A DNA stretch of 64,000 bases from Bacteroidota bacterium (GTDB lineage Bacteria; Bacteroidota; Bacteroidia; Chitinophagales; Chitinophagaceae). Each line of letters begins with the position of its first letter. The first letter of the stretch is position 1. Below the pieces are notes generated by a model, which was not told the origin of the DNA, ran no database searches, and was given only the letters and a program-made list of their open reading frames with translations. The position numbers and the translations under genes were made by a program. The stretch spans positions 124,001 to 188,000 of the forward strand of contig JACPEA010000002.1 in the NCBI GenBank assembly GCA_016183765.1, read 5' to 3'. Positions 17,502 to 26,715 of this stretch are shown piece after piece.

Positions 17502-20069
17502 ATGGCTAACCGTCTCAGAAAAAAAACTCCGCCGCCACCGGACCCCGAAAAACTCACTGCCGATAAGGAAGCAGAAGTGACCGTGACCGAAGTGGTAAAA
17601 GATGAGCGCACTTCCAAGATCATGGGGGCGGTTTCTCTGCTGCTGACTGTTTTCCTCTTCGTATCCCTAACCTCATACCTGTTTACCTGGCAGGAAGACC
17701 AGGATAAAGTGCACCGGTTCGGTATCCGGATATTCGCCACCGATGATGTGAAAGTGACCAACCTGCTGGGAGTACTGGGGGCCTATGTGGCGCATACGCT
17801 TATTTACAAAGGTTTTGGACTGGCTTCTTTTTTATTCTGTACCAGTTTTTTTGTACTGGGCGTAAACCTGCTATTTGGCAAAAAACTGTTCAGTCTTTTA
17901 AGGAACATCAAATATGTACTGGTGGGCCTGGTAGTGATGAGTATGACTTTCTCTTTTGCATCCGGAGCCAGTGATTTTTCCTGGGGCGGCGCCGTGGGAG
18001 AACTGCTGACCGATTGGTCCATTAAATGGATCGGCAAACTGGGAACCGGTGCGGCTTTGTTCCTGGCTATGTTCAGTTATTTTATCTGGCGTTTCAACCC
18101 GGTATTCAAACTGCCCGACTGGAAATTCGGGTCTGATAAAACAGCTGCGAAAGACATGGGGCCATTGACAGAAGATGACGAGCAGCCGGTGTTCCAGGAG
18201 TGGAATGAACACGGGGAGCCTGCCGTTGATGAACTGGCATCTGATGAAGAAGACCCCGAACCCCAGAGCCAGAACAAGATGAAGAACGATGGCAAAGGGG
18301 TAGTGGTGATCATGCCCAGCCCGGAGGCGGAACTGAACCCGATGAATGAATTCGGCGTGGTAGAAAAAGAAGCGGACCTGGAAGATGCGGATCAGGAAGA
18401 GGAAACCGAAGATGAAATAGAAGAAGAACCAGCAGCGGAGGAACATGTTACCGTGATACAACCCCAGCCCGCTCATAAAGCAGCGCCCAGCCTGGAACTG
18501 GAGATCAAAGAAACGCCCGTAGCAGAAGCGGAGTCTGCAGCCGCTACCCCGGGCAAACTCAACACCAAATATGATGCAACACTGGATCTGAAAGATTATA
18601 AATATCCTTCCCTCGACCTGCTGGAAACACATGGCAGCGAAAAGATCGTACATGATCCGCAGGAGCTGGAGACACATAAGAACCAGATCATTGCCACACT
18701 CAAGAACTATGATATCGCCATACAGCGGATCGCCGCTACGGTAGGTCCAACGGTAACTTTGTATGAGATCGTGCCTGCTCCCGGTGTCCGCATCAGCCGG
18801 ATCAAGAACCTGGAAGATGATATCGCGCTCAGCCTGGCTGCTTTGGGGATCCGTATCATCGCCCCCATACCCGGTAAGGGAACCATCGGTATTGAAGTGC
18901 CCAATGTGCGCAAATCAGTGGTCAGCATGCGTACACTGCTGGCTTCCGAAAAATTCCAGAACAGCAATTTCTCGCTCCCGGTAGCCATTGGTAAAAAGAT
19001 CGATAACGAGAATTTCATCGTAGACCTTGCCAGTATGCCCCACCTGCTCATGGCGGGCGCCACGGGCCAGGGTAAATCGGTCGGACTGAATGCCATACTG
19101 GTCTCCCTGCTGTATAAAAAACATCCCTCACAGCTCAAGTTTGTGCTGGTGGATCCGAAGAAAGTGGAGCTGAGCCTGTATCGCCGCATCGAAAAACATT
19201 TCCTGGCCAAACTTCCCGGCGAAGAGGAATCCATTATCACCGACACCAAAAAAGTGGTGAATACGCTGAATGCCTTGTGTATAGAGATGGACAACCGCTA
19301 CGACCTGCTGAAAGAAGCGCATTGCCGGAACATCAAGGAATACAATGAGAAGTTCAGTTCGCGTAAACTCAATCCTGAAAAAGGTCACCAGTACCTGCCA
19401 TTCATTGTGCTGGTGGTGGATGAGTTCGCCGACCTGATCATGACCGCGGGTAAGGAAGTAGAGATGCCGATCGCGCGACTGGCACAGCTGGCAAGGGCCA
19501 TTGGCATACACCTGATCATTGCCACGCAAAGACCTTCAGTCAATATCATCACCGGTACTATCAAAGCCAATTTCCCGGCCCGTATTGGTTTCAAGGTATC
19601 CAGTAAGATCGATAGCCGCACCATCCTGGATGCAGGCGGCGCCGAGCAGCTGATCGGTAAGGGCGATATGCTGGTAAGCTATAATGGCGAGATCACACGT
19701 TTGCAATGCGCTTTCGTAGATACACCGGAAGTGGAACGGGTATGCGAATTCATTGGCGACCAGCGCGGGTATCCCCAGGCATTCCTGCTGCCGGAATACG
19801 TGGATGAAAAAGATATGGAGAGCAGGGATTTTGATGCATCCGACCGCGATCCGCTGTTTGAAGATGCTGCCCGCCTGATCGTACAGAGCCAGATGGGCTC
19901 CACCTCACTCATACAACGGAGGATGAAACTGGGCTACAACCGTGCGGGTCGTTTGATGGACCAACTGGAGGCCGCAGGCGTAGTAGGTCCCAACCAGGGC
20001 AGCAAAGCACGCGAAGTACTGTTCAAAACAGAGATGGAACTGCAGGACTTCCTGGATTCGATGGCATAA
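17502..20069 (+). CDS. ftsK: DNA translocase FtsK
   Basis: An 855-residue protein that pumps chromosome termini through the division septum. The N-terminal 200 residues hold four membrane helices. Residues about 215-345 are a strongly acidic linker rich in Glu and Asp. The motor follows with Walker A GATGQGKS (519-526) and Walker B LVVDEFADL around Asp640. A winged-helix gamma domain ends the protein (residues about 790-850) and would read chromosome orientation sequences. All parts are complete. It probably works with the XerD encoded at 61329. lolA follows. Confidence 0.96.
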   Translation: MANRLRKKTPPPPDPEKLTADKEAEVTVTEVVKDERTSKIMGAVSLLLTVFLFVSLTSYLFTWQEDQDKVHRFGIRIFATDDVKVTNLLGVLGAYVAHTLIYKGFGLASFLFCTSFFVLGVNLLFGKKLFSLLRNIKYVLVGLVVMSMTFSFASGASDFSWGGAVGELLTDWSIKWIGKLGTGAALFLAMFSYFIWRFNPVFKLPDWKFGSDKTAAKDMGPLTEDDEQPVFQEWNEHGEPAVDELASDEEDPEPQSQNKMKNDGKGVVVIMPSPEAELNPMNEFGVVEKEADLEDADQEEETEDEIEEEPAAEEHVTVIQPQPAHKAAPSLELEIKETPVAEAESAAATPGKLNTKYDATLDLKDYKYPSLDLLETHGSEKIVHDPQELETHKNQIIATLKNYDIAIQRIAATVGPTVTLYEIVPAPGVRISRIKNLEDDIALSLAALGIRIIAPIPGKGTIGIEVPNVRKSVVSMRTLLASEKFQNSNFSLPVAIGKKIDNENFIVDLASMPHLLMAGATGQGKSVGLNAILVSLLYKKHPSQLKFVLVDPKKVELSLYRRIEKHFLAKLPGEEESIITDTKKVVNTLNALCIEMDNRYDLLKEAHCRNIKEYNEKFSSRKLNPEKGHQYLPFIVLVVDEFADLIMTAGKEVEMPIARLAQLARAIGIHLIIATQRPSVNIITGTIKANFPARIGFKVSSKIDSRTILDAGGAEQLIGKGDMLVSYNGEITRLQCAFVDTPEVERVCEFIGDQRGYPQAFLLPEYVDEKDMESRDFDASDRDPLFEDAARLIVQSQMGSTSLIQRRMKLGYNRAGRLMDQLEAAGVVGPNQGSKAREVLFKTEMELQDFLDSMA

Positions 20070-20158
20070 GGAACCGCATTTGACCGGTTCTAACCGCTCA
20101 CAAGCCGATTTTTTTAAACTTAACAATTCTCTCAGGGTCCCATAATACCCTGAAGAAC

Positions 20159-20166
20159 TATATTTG
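20159..20166 (+). promoter_or_regulatory. lolA -7 promoter element
   Basis: TATATTTG matches TAnnTTTG and lies 19 bases before the lolA ATG, so lolA need not depend on ftsK transcription. Confidence 0.55.
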
Positions 20167-20185
20167 CGCCTTTAATCCGCTATTG

Positions 20186-20815
20186 ATGAAGAAATTATCT
20201 CTTATTTGCCTCTCTCTATGTGTTTTGTTGGGTACGGTAACCGCTCAGAATGATCCCGCCGCTAAAAAAGTACTGGATGCAGTAGGTGCCAAAGTAAAAG
20301 CTGCCAAAGGTATCTCCGCCACCTGCATCCTCAATTCTTTTACCAGCAAAGGCAAACCCAATGGAAGCCAATCCATCAGCCTGCAGATGAAAGGCGACAA
20401 ATACCAGCTGAAACAGGGCAAAACAGAGATCATTTGCGATGGCAGTACCGTATACCGCTTCGACGGCGAAAAAACCATCACCAAATCCGCTGTAGACGAA
20501 GGAAGCCAGACCCTCAGTCCGCAAAAATTATTGTCCGGCGCGTACGACAAGGATTTTACCTACAAACTGGTCTCTTCCAAAACCGCTTTTTACGAAATTG
20601 AAATGAAGCCGATCGATAAGCGCAAGAATTTCCAGCGGGTGAACCTGTTCATCGATAAAGCCAGTAACAGTTTTTCCCGTGCCCGCATTCTCGATAAGAG
20701 CAACAACGTAACAGAAGTAAAGATCTCCAACCTGAATTTCAATGCCGTTGTGGCTGATAACCGCTTTGTGTTCAATAAAAGCAAGTATCCCAAAGACGTA
20801 GAGATCCTCGATTAA
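20186..20815 (+). CDS. lolA: Outer membrane lipoprotein carrier protein LolA
   Basis: A 209-residue periplasmic protein with signal peptide MKKLSLICLSLCVLLGTVTAQ. The mature part has the LolA rhythm: an N-terminal AKGISATCILNSFTSKG strand, then YQLKQGKTEIICDGSTVYRFD and KNFQRVNLFIDK, forming the half-barrel that carries lipoproteins from LolCDE to the outer membrane. A TTG codon directly before the ATG was not used as start. The position after ftsK is common in Bacteroidota. Sequence identity to proteobacterial LolA is weak, so the name rests on fold pattern and context. Confidence 0.83.
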   Translation: MKKLSLICLSLCVLLGTVTAQNDPAAKKVLDAVGAKVKAAKGISATCILNSFTSKGKPNGSQSISLQMKGDKYQLKQGKTEIICDGSTVYRFDGEKTITKSAVDEGSQTLSPQKLLSGAYDKDFTYKLVSSKTAFYEIEMKPIDKRKNFQRVNLFIDKASNSFSRARILDKSNNVTEVKISNLNFNAVVADNRFVFNKSKYPKDVEILD

Positions 20816-20838
20816 AAGCAGGTAAAAAATATTAACAG

Positions 20839-20865
20839 GCCGGACCCGCAAAGTCCGGCTTTTTT
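20839..20865 (+). terminator. Terminator after lolA
   Basis: GCCGGAC (20839-20845) pairs with GTCCGGC (20853-20859) around a 7-base loop and is followed by six Ts. Confidence 0.85.
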
Positions 20866-20891
20866 GTGTCTATGCTTTGTAATTTCAAACG

Positions 20892-22019
20892 ATGAAACAG
20901 TTGTTCCTTTTACTTGGGTTGGTCATTGTTTTTGCTGCAGATGCACAGTTTACCGTAAGACTGGTGGTTACCGATGTGGCTACGCGTAAACAGGATGATA
21001 TCTATGTTGCCGGTAATTTCAATAACTGGAATCCCAAAGATGAGAACTACAAGCTCAAAGCCTTTGCGGGGAACCGGAAGAGCCTCGTCATCAAAAACCT
21101 GGCGGCAGGTACCTATGCGTTCAAATTCAGCCGTGGCGCCGGCGACAGGTTCGAAACCACTGCAGATGGCCGCGATATCAACGACCGCATCCTGGAAGTG
21201 AATGAAGATGTTTCGCAGGAATTCACCATCGCCGGCTGGAAAGATGATTATCCGGTAGTGCCGAAAAAATATACGGCCAGTCCACAGGTGCGCATCATGG
21301 ATACGGCATTCCTGATGCCGCAGCTGAACCGCAAAAGACGGATCTGGGTATACCTGCCCAAAGGTTATGCGACTTCTTCCAAAATATACCCGGTATTGTA
21401 CATGCAGGACGGGCAGAACCTGTTCAACGAACAGACCGCTGCCTTTGGTGAATGGGGGGTAGATGAATGCCTGGATAGCCTGCAGCAGAAGACCGGTAAG
21501 GAATGTATCGTGGTGGGCATCGACAATGGCGGTGAAAACAGGTTGCGGGAATACAATCCCTACGATCACCCGCAATTCGGAAAGGGAGAGGGGAAAGCCT
21601 ATGCGGAGTTCCTCGCGCAAACCCTGAAACCGTATATCGACACAAAATACCGGACCAAAAAAGGCCCCGAGAATACTTTTGTAGCAGGAAGCAGCATGGG
21701 CGCATTGATCAGCCTGTATGCGATGATGCAGTACCCTTCCGTGTTTGGCGCCTCAGGAATATTTTCACCCTCCTTCAGCCAGGCGCCTGATATCTATGTC
21801 GATGCAGAAAAATTCACTACTACAGCACAATCGAGATTTTACCTGTATGCCGGCGGTAAGGAAAGTCCGACCCTGGAAGCAGACCTGCAAAAAATGTCCG
21901 ACATCCTCCAGAAAAAACAAAGATTCGTGATCCGCAAAGTCATCAGTCCGCTGGGCCAGCACAACGAAACCTACTGGCGCCAGGAATTTGCAGCCTTTTA
22001 CCAATGGCTCATGAATTAA
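20892..22019 (+). CDS. Secreted esterase with N-terminal CBM48/E-set domain
   Basis: A 375-residue protein with signal peptide MKQLFLLLGLVIVFAADAQ. Residues about 20-115 look like an early-set or CBM48-type domain (VAGNFNNWNPKDENYKLK is typical of glucan-binding modules). The rest is an esterase D/Fes-type alpha/beta hydrolase with nucleophile Ser268 in GSSMG and VLYMQDGQNLF before it. It could remove acyl groups from a carbohydrate or hydrolyse a siderophore ester; the sequence does not decide. It ends 14 bases before the convergent RNase Z gene, with no clear terminator between. Confidence 0.85.
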   Translation: MKQLFLLLGLVIVFAADAQFTVRLVVTDVATRKQDDIYVAGNFNNWNPKDENYKLKAFAGNRKSLVIKNLAAGTYAFKFSRGAGDRFETTADGRDINDRILEVNEDVSQEFTIAGWKDDYPVVPKKYTASPQVRIMDTAFLMPQLNRKRRIWVYLPKGYATSSKIYPVLYMQDGQNLFNEQTAAFGEWGVDECLDSLQQKTGKECIVVGIDNGGENRLREYNPYDHPQFGKGEGKAYAEFLAQTLKPYIDTKYRTKKGPENTFVAGSSMGALISLYAMMQYPSVFGASGIFSPSFSQAPDIYVDAEKFTTTAQSRFYLYAGGKESPTLEADLQKMSDILQKKQRFVIRKVISPLGQHNETYWRQEFAAFYQWLMN

Positions 22020-22033
22020 TTACTAATTTCTAA

Positions 22034-22936
22034 TTAAAGTCTGTACGTAACACCTTCTATGGCCAGATCCGTGTCGGGGAAAATGCTTCTGGCTTCTGTT
22101 TTGAATTCGTCGAGTTTCTCGTACTTGCTGCTGAAATGGCCAATGAGCAGGCGGCCAACCCCTGCCCGTAACGCAATGGTAGCGGCCTGTACGGTGGTGG
22201 AGTGAAAACGTGCCAAAGCCCGTTCAGACAGGTCCTTCAGGTAAGTGGCTTCGTGGTAGAGGATCGTGACTCCCTGCGTTTTTTCTATCAGGGTCTCGTC
22301 AAATTTTGTGTCGGCACAGAAAGCGTAACTGCGCGGGGTTTTGTTGGGAATGGTGACCCACTCGTTTCGGATAAGCTCGCCGTTTTTGGTCTCGTAATCG
22401 TCGCCGTTCTTCAGCCGCTCGTAATAAGCAGCCGGAATATCGTATTGCAACACCCTTTCCTTATCGATCTTCCTGGGTTTTCTTTTTTCGCGGATGATGA
22501 AACCCCAGCAGGCGATGCGGTGCCGGGTGGCAAAACAGGACACACTGAATTTTTGCGTGTCGATCAATACCCCCTCTTGTTCCAGCGGATGAAATAGCAG
22601 CGGGAAGGGCAGGGTGGTATCTGCCACCCGTAACTGCAGGTCGATGATCTCTTTCAGACCGGGAGGCGCATACAGGTGCAGTTCCTGTTCCCTGCCCAGC
22701 AAACCCATGCTGGTGATCAGCCCGATCAGCCCAAAATAGTGATCCCCATGCAGGTGCGAGATAAAAATATGGTGGATCTTGCTTCGCCTGATCCGGTACC
22801 GGGCAATCTGCATTTGCGTACCTTCACCGCAATCGATCAGGAATAACTGGTCGTTCAGGGTCACCACCTGTGCGGTAGGATGCCTGTCGTAGGCCGGTAT
22901 CGCTGAATTATTGCCTAAAATGGTAACGCCGAACAT
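22034..22936 (-). CDS. rnz: Ribonuclease Z
   Basis: A 300-residue metallo-beta-lactamase fold nuclease that trims tRNA 3' ends. The zinc motif SHLHGDH is at residues 60-66. GNNSAIPAYDRHPTAQ at the N-terminus and a C-terminal GHFSSKY with the last metal His are ElaC/RNase Z features. The length is that of the short bacterial form. It is a single gene, convergent with the esterase and divergent from rpsO. Confidence 0.94.
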   Translation of the reverse strand: MFGVTILGNNSAIPAYDRHPTAQVVTLNDQLFLIDCGEGTQMQIARYRIRRSKIHHIFISHLHGDHYFGLIGLITSMGLLGREQELHLYAPPGLKEIIDLQLRVADTTLPFPLLFHPLEQEGVLIDTQKFSVSCFATRHRIACWGFIIREKRKPRKIDKERVLQYDIPAAYYERLKNGDDYETKNGELIRNEWVTIPNKTPRSYAFCADTKFDETLIEKTQGVTILYHEATYLKDLSERALARFHSTTVQAATIALRAGVGRLLIGHFSSKYEKLDEFKTEARSIFPDTDLAIEGVTYRL

Positions 22937-23111
22937 AGGGTTGCAAATTGGCTACAACATTAAGCAAATTAGCCTGTTAAGCTCTGAAAATCGGGTGTTT
23001 TTTGCATAACTGACCGGCCAGTGACGGGGGGTGGGGAGACAATTCTGGTATTCTGACCGCCGGGATCGCCAAAAACCAGTCCGAAAATTATCCATTTCCC
23101 ATTTATTATAC

Positions 23112-23119
23112 TACCTTTG
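23112..23119 (+). promoter_or_regulatory. rpsO -7 promoter element
   Basis: TACCTTTG fits TAnnTTTG and lies 54 bases before the rpsO ATG at 23174. The 237-base gap between rnz and rpsO shows nothing else recognisable. Confidence 0.6.
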
Positions 23120-23173
23120 CACGCGATAAAAAAATAGAGGAAAAAATTCCCGGAGTCTTTTAAACATTTTGAG

Positions 23174-23446
23174 ATGCCTTATTTAACAACAGAAAAGAAA
23201 GCAAGCATTTTTGCTGAATTCGGTGGCAACGCCGCCAACACAGGTTCGATCGAAGGACAGATTGCCTTACTGACCGAGCGTATTTCACAGATTTCCAGCC
23301 ACTTACAAGCCAACAAACACGATCATTCCACCCAGCGCGGATTGATGCAGTTGGTAGGTAAACGCAAACGTTTACTCGCTTACCTGCAAAAGCACAACCT
23401 GCAGGGTTACCGTGCTTTGATCGAAAAATTAGGCCTGAGAAAATAA
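23174..23446 (+). CDS. rpsO: 30S ribosomal protein S15
   Basis: A 90-residue protein of normal length. The segments TGSIEGQIALLTERI, HLQANKHDHSTQRGLMQLVGKRKRLL and YLQKHNLQGYRALIEKLGLRK are the S15 signature. It binds 16S rRNA early in small-subunit assembly. pnp follows after 163 bases, with a hairpin in the gap, the same order as in E. coli. Confidence 0.98.
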   Translation: MPYLTTEKKASIFAEFGGNAANTGSIEGQIALLTERISQISSHLQANKHDHSTQRGLMQLVGKRKRLLAYLQKHNLQGYRALIEKLGLRK

Positions 23447-23465
23447 TTGTCAGCTATGACAGATG

Positions 23466-23502
23466 CTATTCCCAACTGGCGGTTCTAAGCGGTTGGGAAT
23501 AG
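23466..23502 (+). promoter_or_regulatory. rpsO-pnp intergenic hairpin
   Basis: A perfect 11-bp inverted repeat (CTATTCCCAAC at 23466-23476 with its complement at 23492-23502) encloses 15 bases. No T run follows, so a simple terminator is unlikely. It lies 20 bases after the rpsO stop and 107 bases before the pnp ATG. In E. coli the matching gap holds an RNase III-cleaved hairpin through which PNPase controls its own mRNA; the same role here is inferred. Confidence 0.6.
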
Positions 23503-23609
23503 TCATTTCTGTTCATACCTGTCCGCTTCGCCATTCCATTAACCGGGAAAAGGCTGAAGGTGGCCGGTGTTATCCGTGCCAGCTGCTTCCCGAATTACAA
23601 ATTCAGATT

Positions 23610-25766
23610 ATGTTATCACAACCAATTAGTGTACGTTTCGACTTAGGTGACGGCCGCGAGGTTTTCATTGAAACCGGAAAATTAGCCCGCCAGGCTGATG
23701 GAGCCGTTACCGTTCGCCAGGGAAACTGTGTTTTGCTGGCTACCGTTGTCGCCAATAAAGAACCCAAAGAAGGGCAGGATTTCTTCCCTTTAAGTGTTGA
23801 TTATCAGGAAAAATTTGCCTCTGCAGGCCGTATCCCCGGTTCTTTCTTCAAGAGAGAAGCCCGTTTGAACGATTATGAGATCCTGACCAGCCGCCTGATA
23901 GACCGTGCTTTACGTCCCCTGTTCCCCGAAGATTATCTCTGCGATGTACAGGTGCTGGTAAGCCTGGTCTCCAGCGATGAGGAAGTAATGCCTGATTCAC
24001 TGGCCTGCCTGGCTGCTTCTGCTGCCCTGGCCGTTTCAGATATTCCAATTAAAGAGATCATCAGTGAAGTAAGGATCGGCCGTATCGGCGGTAAATACAT
24101 CATCAACCCTACCCGCAGCCAGCTGAAAGAAAGCGAACTGGAATTCCTGATCGCCGCTACCGAAAAGAACCTGATGATGGTGGAAGGCGAAGCCAAAGAA
24201 TGCGCCGAAGCCGACCTGGTAAAAGCCCTTCAGATCGCTCACGATGCCATCCGCATCCAGATCAAGGCCCAGGAAGAACTGCGTGCTAAAAAAGGCGTTA
24301 CCACCAAGCGCGACTATAAAAAACCCGAACAGGACGAAGCCATCCAGCAACAGGTGATCGCTTTTGCCAAGGACAGGGTTTACGAAATTTCAAAAAGAGG
24401 CTCTTCCAAGTCTGAGCGTAGCGAAGCTTACAGCGCCTTGAAAGACGAACTGATCGCCAGCCTGGGTGAGGAAGCCACAGATCTGCAAAAGAAACTGTCC
24501 AAGAAATACTACGAAGACCTGAAATGGGAAGTGGTAAGGAATATGATGATCGATGACCGTATCCGTCTCGACGGACGTCAGCTCGACCAGGTTCGACCTT
24601 TGGCCATGGAAACAGAACCCCTGCCAACCCCGCACGGTTCAGCTTTGTTTACAAGAGGTGAGACTCAATCACTTACAACGGTTACCTTCGGTACTAAATT
24701 AGATGAATTGCTGGTAGAATCTGCCGCAAAATCAGAGTACACCAAGTTCCTGTTGCACTATAATTTCCCTCCGTTCTCTACCGGCGAAGTGAAGATGATG
24801 CGTGGCGTAGGCCGCAGGGAAGTAGGTCATGGTAACCTGGCCATGCGCAGCCTGAAACAGATGATGCCTGATTCAAGTACCTATGCTTACACCGTTCGCG
24901 TGGTAAGTGATATCCTGGAAAGTAACGGTTCCTCATCCATGGCTACCGTTTGTGCCGGTTCACTGGCGCTGATGGATGCAGGTGTGCCCATTCCGAAACA
25001 CGTAAGTGGTGTTGCTATGGGACTGGTTACCCGCGAAGATGGTAAATACGCAATTCTGACCGATATCCTGGGTGATGAAGACCACCTGGGCGATATGGAC
25101 TTCAAAGTTACCGGTACCCGCGATGGTATCTGTGGCGTGCAGATGGACATCAAAGTGGATGGCCTGAGCATGGAAGTGATGATGGAAGCGCTGGAACAGG
25201 CAAGAAAGGGTCGTTTACATATCCTGGATGCCATGTACGAGTGTATGCCTGCACCACGTCCGGAAGTGAAACCACACGCGCCGCGTATGATCAAACTGAT
25301 CATCGACAAGGAATTCATCGGTGCGGTGATCGGACCGGGTGGTAAAGTGATCCAGGAGATCCAGCGCGAAACCGGCGCTACAGTGAATATCGAAGAAGTG
25401 GGCAATACCGGTGAAGTAAGTATCTTCTCCGCCTCCAAAGAAAGCCTGGATAAGGCCGTAAGCTGGATCAAGGGCATTACCGCTACTCCGGAAGTAGGCG
25501 ATGTGTATGAAGGTCCTGTAAAAGGTATCAAGGAATTCGGTGCCTTTATCGAGTTCATGCCTGGTAAACAAGGGTTGCTGCACATCAGCGAGATCAGCTG
25601 GAAGCGGCTCGAGACCATGGATGGCCTGTTCAAGGAAGGGGATATGGTGAAAGTGAAACTGGTGGGTGTGGATCCCAAGACCGGTAAATTCAAATTAAGT
25701 CGCAAAGTATTGATGCCAAAGCCTGAGCATAAGCCGAAGGACGGGGCGGAAAATGCCGAAGCATAA
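23610..25766 (+). CDS. pnp: Polyribonucleotide nucleotidyltransferase (PNPase)
   Basis: A 718-residue phosphorolytic 3'-5' exoribonuclease. It has two RNase PH domains (GREVFIETGKLARQADGAV; second domain RLDGRQLDQVRPL and FTRGETQ), a KH domain with GAVIGPGGKVIQEIQ, and a C-terminal S1 domain beginning near VGDVYEGPVKGIKEFGAFIEF. The start MLSQPISVRFDL matches the usual PNPase N-terminus; the reading frame stays open 49 codons upstream, but that part looks like leader RNA and includes the hairpin. A terminator follows. Confidence 0.97.
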   Translation: MLSQPISVRFDLGDGREVFIETGKLARQADGAVTVRQGNCVLLATVVANKEPKEGQDFFPLSVDYQEKFASAGRIPGSFFKREARLNDYEILTSRLIDRALRPLFPEDYLCDVQVLVSLVSSDEEVMPDSLACLAASAALAVSDIPIKEIISEVRIGRIGGKYIINPTRSQLKESELEFLIAATEKNLMMVEGEAKECAEADLVKALQIAHDAIRIQIKAQEELRAKKGVTTKRDYKKPEQDEAIQQQVIAFAKDRVYEISKRGSSKSERSEAYSALKDELIASLGEEATDLQKKLSKKYYEDLKWEVVRNMMIDDRIRLDGRQLDQVRPLAMETEPLPTPHGSALFTRGETQSLTTVTFGTKLDELLVESAAKSEYTKFLLHYNFPPFSTGEVKMMRGVGRREVGHGNLAMRSLKQMMPDSSTYAYTVRVVSDILESNGSSSMATVCAGSLALMDAGVPIPKHVSGVAMGLVTREDGKYAILTDILGDEDHLGDMDFKVTGTRDGICGVQMDIKVDGLSMEVMMEALEQARKGRLHILDAMYECMPAPRPEVKPHAPRMIKLIIDKEFIGAVIGPGGKVIQEIQRETGATVNIEEVGNTGEVSIFSASKESLDKAVSWIKGITATPEVGDVYEGPVKGIKEFGAFIEFMPGKQGLLHISEISWKRLETMDGLFKEGDMVKVKLVGVDPKTGKFKLSRKVLMPKPEHKPKDGAENAEA

Positions 25767-25773
25767 ACGATTC

Positions 25774-25807
25774 CAAATGACCCCGGTTTACCGGGGTCAT
25801 TTGTTTT
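25774..25807 (+). terminator. Terminator after pnp
   Basis: A perfect 13-bp stem (25774-25786 with 25791-25803) has a TTTA loop and is followed by TTTT. Confidence 0.9.
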
Positions 25808-25826
25808 ACATACCAGTATAACACAT

Positions 25827-26639
25827 ATGGACAATTATTACGAGATCTGTATACCGGCAGAAACTGCCCGTCAGGAATTGCTGGTGGCCGAATTATCGGA
25901 GATGGGCTATGATGGTTTCGAGGAATCGACCGGTCAGCTGAAAGCCTATATTCCCGAAGCGCATTTTGAGGAGAATGAATTGAATGATTTATTGAATAAG
26001 TATTGTTTAACATACTCTAAATCAATAATTAATAAACAAAATTGGAACCAACTCTGGGAATCCAACTTTGAACCGGTCCGGGTAGATGATTTTGTCGGCA
26101 TCCGGGCTTCTTTTCATCCGCCATTCGCGGGTGTGAGCCACGAGATCGTGATCACCCCCAAAATGAGCTTTGGCACAGGACACCATGCCACCACCTGGCA
26201 GGTGATGAAACTGATGCAGGAGCTGGATTTTACCGGTAAACAGGTATTCGATTTCGGTACCGGTACCGGCATCCTCGCTATCCTGGCCGAACAACTGGGC
26301 GCAGCCGCAGTACTGGCCGTGGATAATGATGACTGGTGTATTGAAAATATTTCCGAAAATATTTTAGTTAATAACTGTAAAGTAATTAATATTCAAAAAG
26401 TTGAATCTTTACAGTTAGATCAGCGGTTTGCTATTGTCCTGGCCAATATCAACCGGAATATCTTATTGGAATACAGTAAGGAACTGGTTGCCGCCCTGCT
26501 GCCCGGTGGCCAGTTATTGTTGAGTGGTTTGCTGGTGGAGGATGAGGAGATCATCCGGGAAACTTTCAGCGGGTTGGGACTGGTTTACCGGAAAACCACC
26601 GAACGGAATGGCTGGATCGCTTTGTGGTTTTCGAGGTGA
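25827..26639 (+). CDS. prmA: Ribosomal protein L11 methyltransferase
   Basis: A 270-residue SAM-dependent methyltransferase. PKMSFGTGHHATT (111-123) is the PrmA signature; FDFGTGTGILAILAEQLGA (from 141) is the SAM-binding motif I, and VLANINRNILLEY is the catalytic NPPY-like strand region. It trimethylates L11 on lysines and the N-terminus. Two stretches inside the gene, about 25980-26045 and 26339-26420, are clearly richer in A and T than the rest, but the frame stays open and the motifs are intact. Confidence 0.92.
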   Translation: MDNYYEICIPAETARQELLVAELSEMGYDGFEESTGQLKAYIPEAHFEENELNDLLNKYCLTYSKSIINKQNWNQLWESNFEPVRVDDFVGIRASFHPPFAGVSHEIVITPKMSFGTGHHATTWQVMKLMQELDFTGKQVFDFGTGTGILAILAEQLGAAAVLAVDNDDWCIENISENILVNNCKVINIQKVESLQLDQRFAIVLANINRNILLEYSKELVAALLPGGQLLLSGLLVEDEEIIRETFSGLGLVYRKTTERNGWIALWFSR

Positions 26640-26685
26640 GAACAGATGATTTTCGGTGTTAAAAAATCATTATCTTCAATTTCGT

Positions 26686-26693
26686 TATCTTTG
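26686..26693 (+). promoter_or_regulatory. plsY -7 promoter element
   Basis: TATCTTTG fits TAnnTTTG, 22 bases before the plsY ATG at 26716. The start upstream of this element would be outside the transcript, which supports the ATG chosen. Confidence 0.55.
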
Positions 26694-26715
26694 TACCCCC
26701 AAACTTCAACCCCCA

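Noticed and set aside
17898..18677. A long minus-strand frame inside ftsK
   Set aside because: It mirrors the membrane and acidic linker part of FtsK; the Phe/Cys-rich translation is typical of the reverse of acidic codons.
23463..23609. An upstream extension of pnp by 49 codons
   Set aside because: The PNPase family starts at MLSQPISVRF-like sequence, and the extension runs through the hairpin with unusual composition.
24887..25834. A 315-codon open frame on the minus strand inside pnp
   Set aside because: It lies wholly opposite conserved PNPase domains and its Ser/Pro/Ile-rich translation has no recognisable domain; it is a by-product of codon use.
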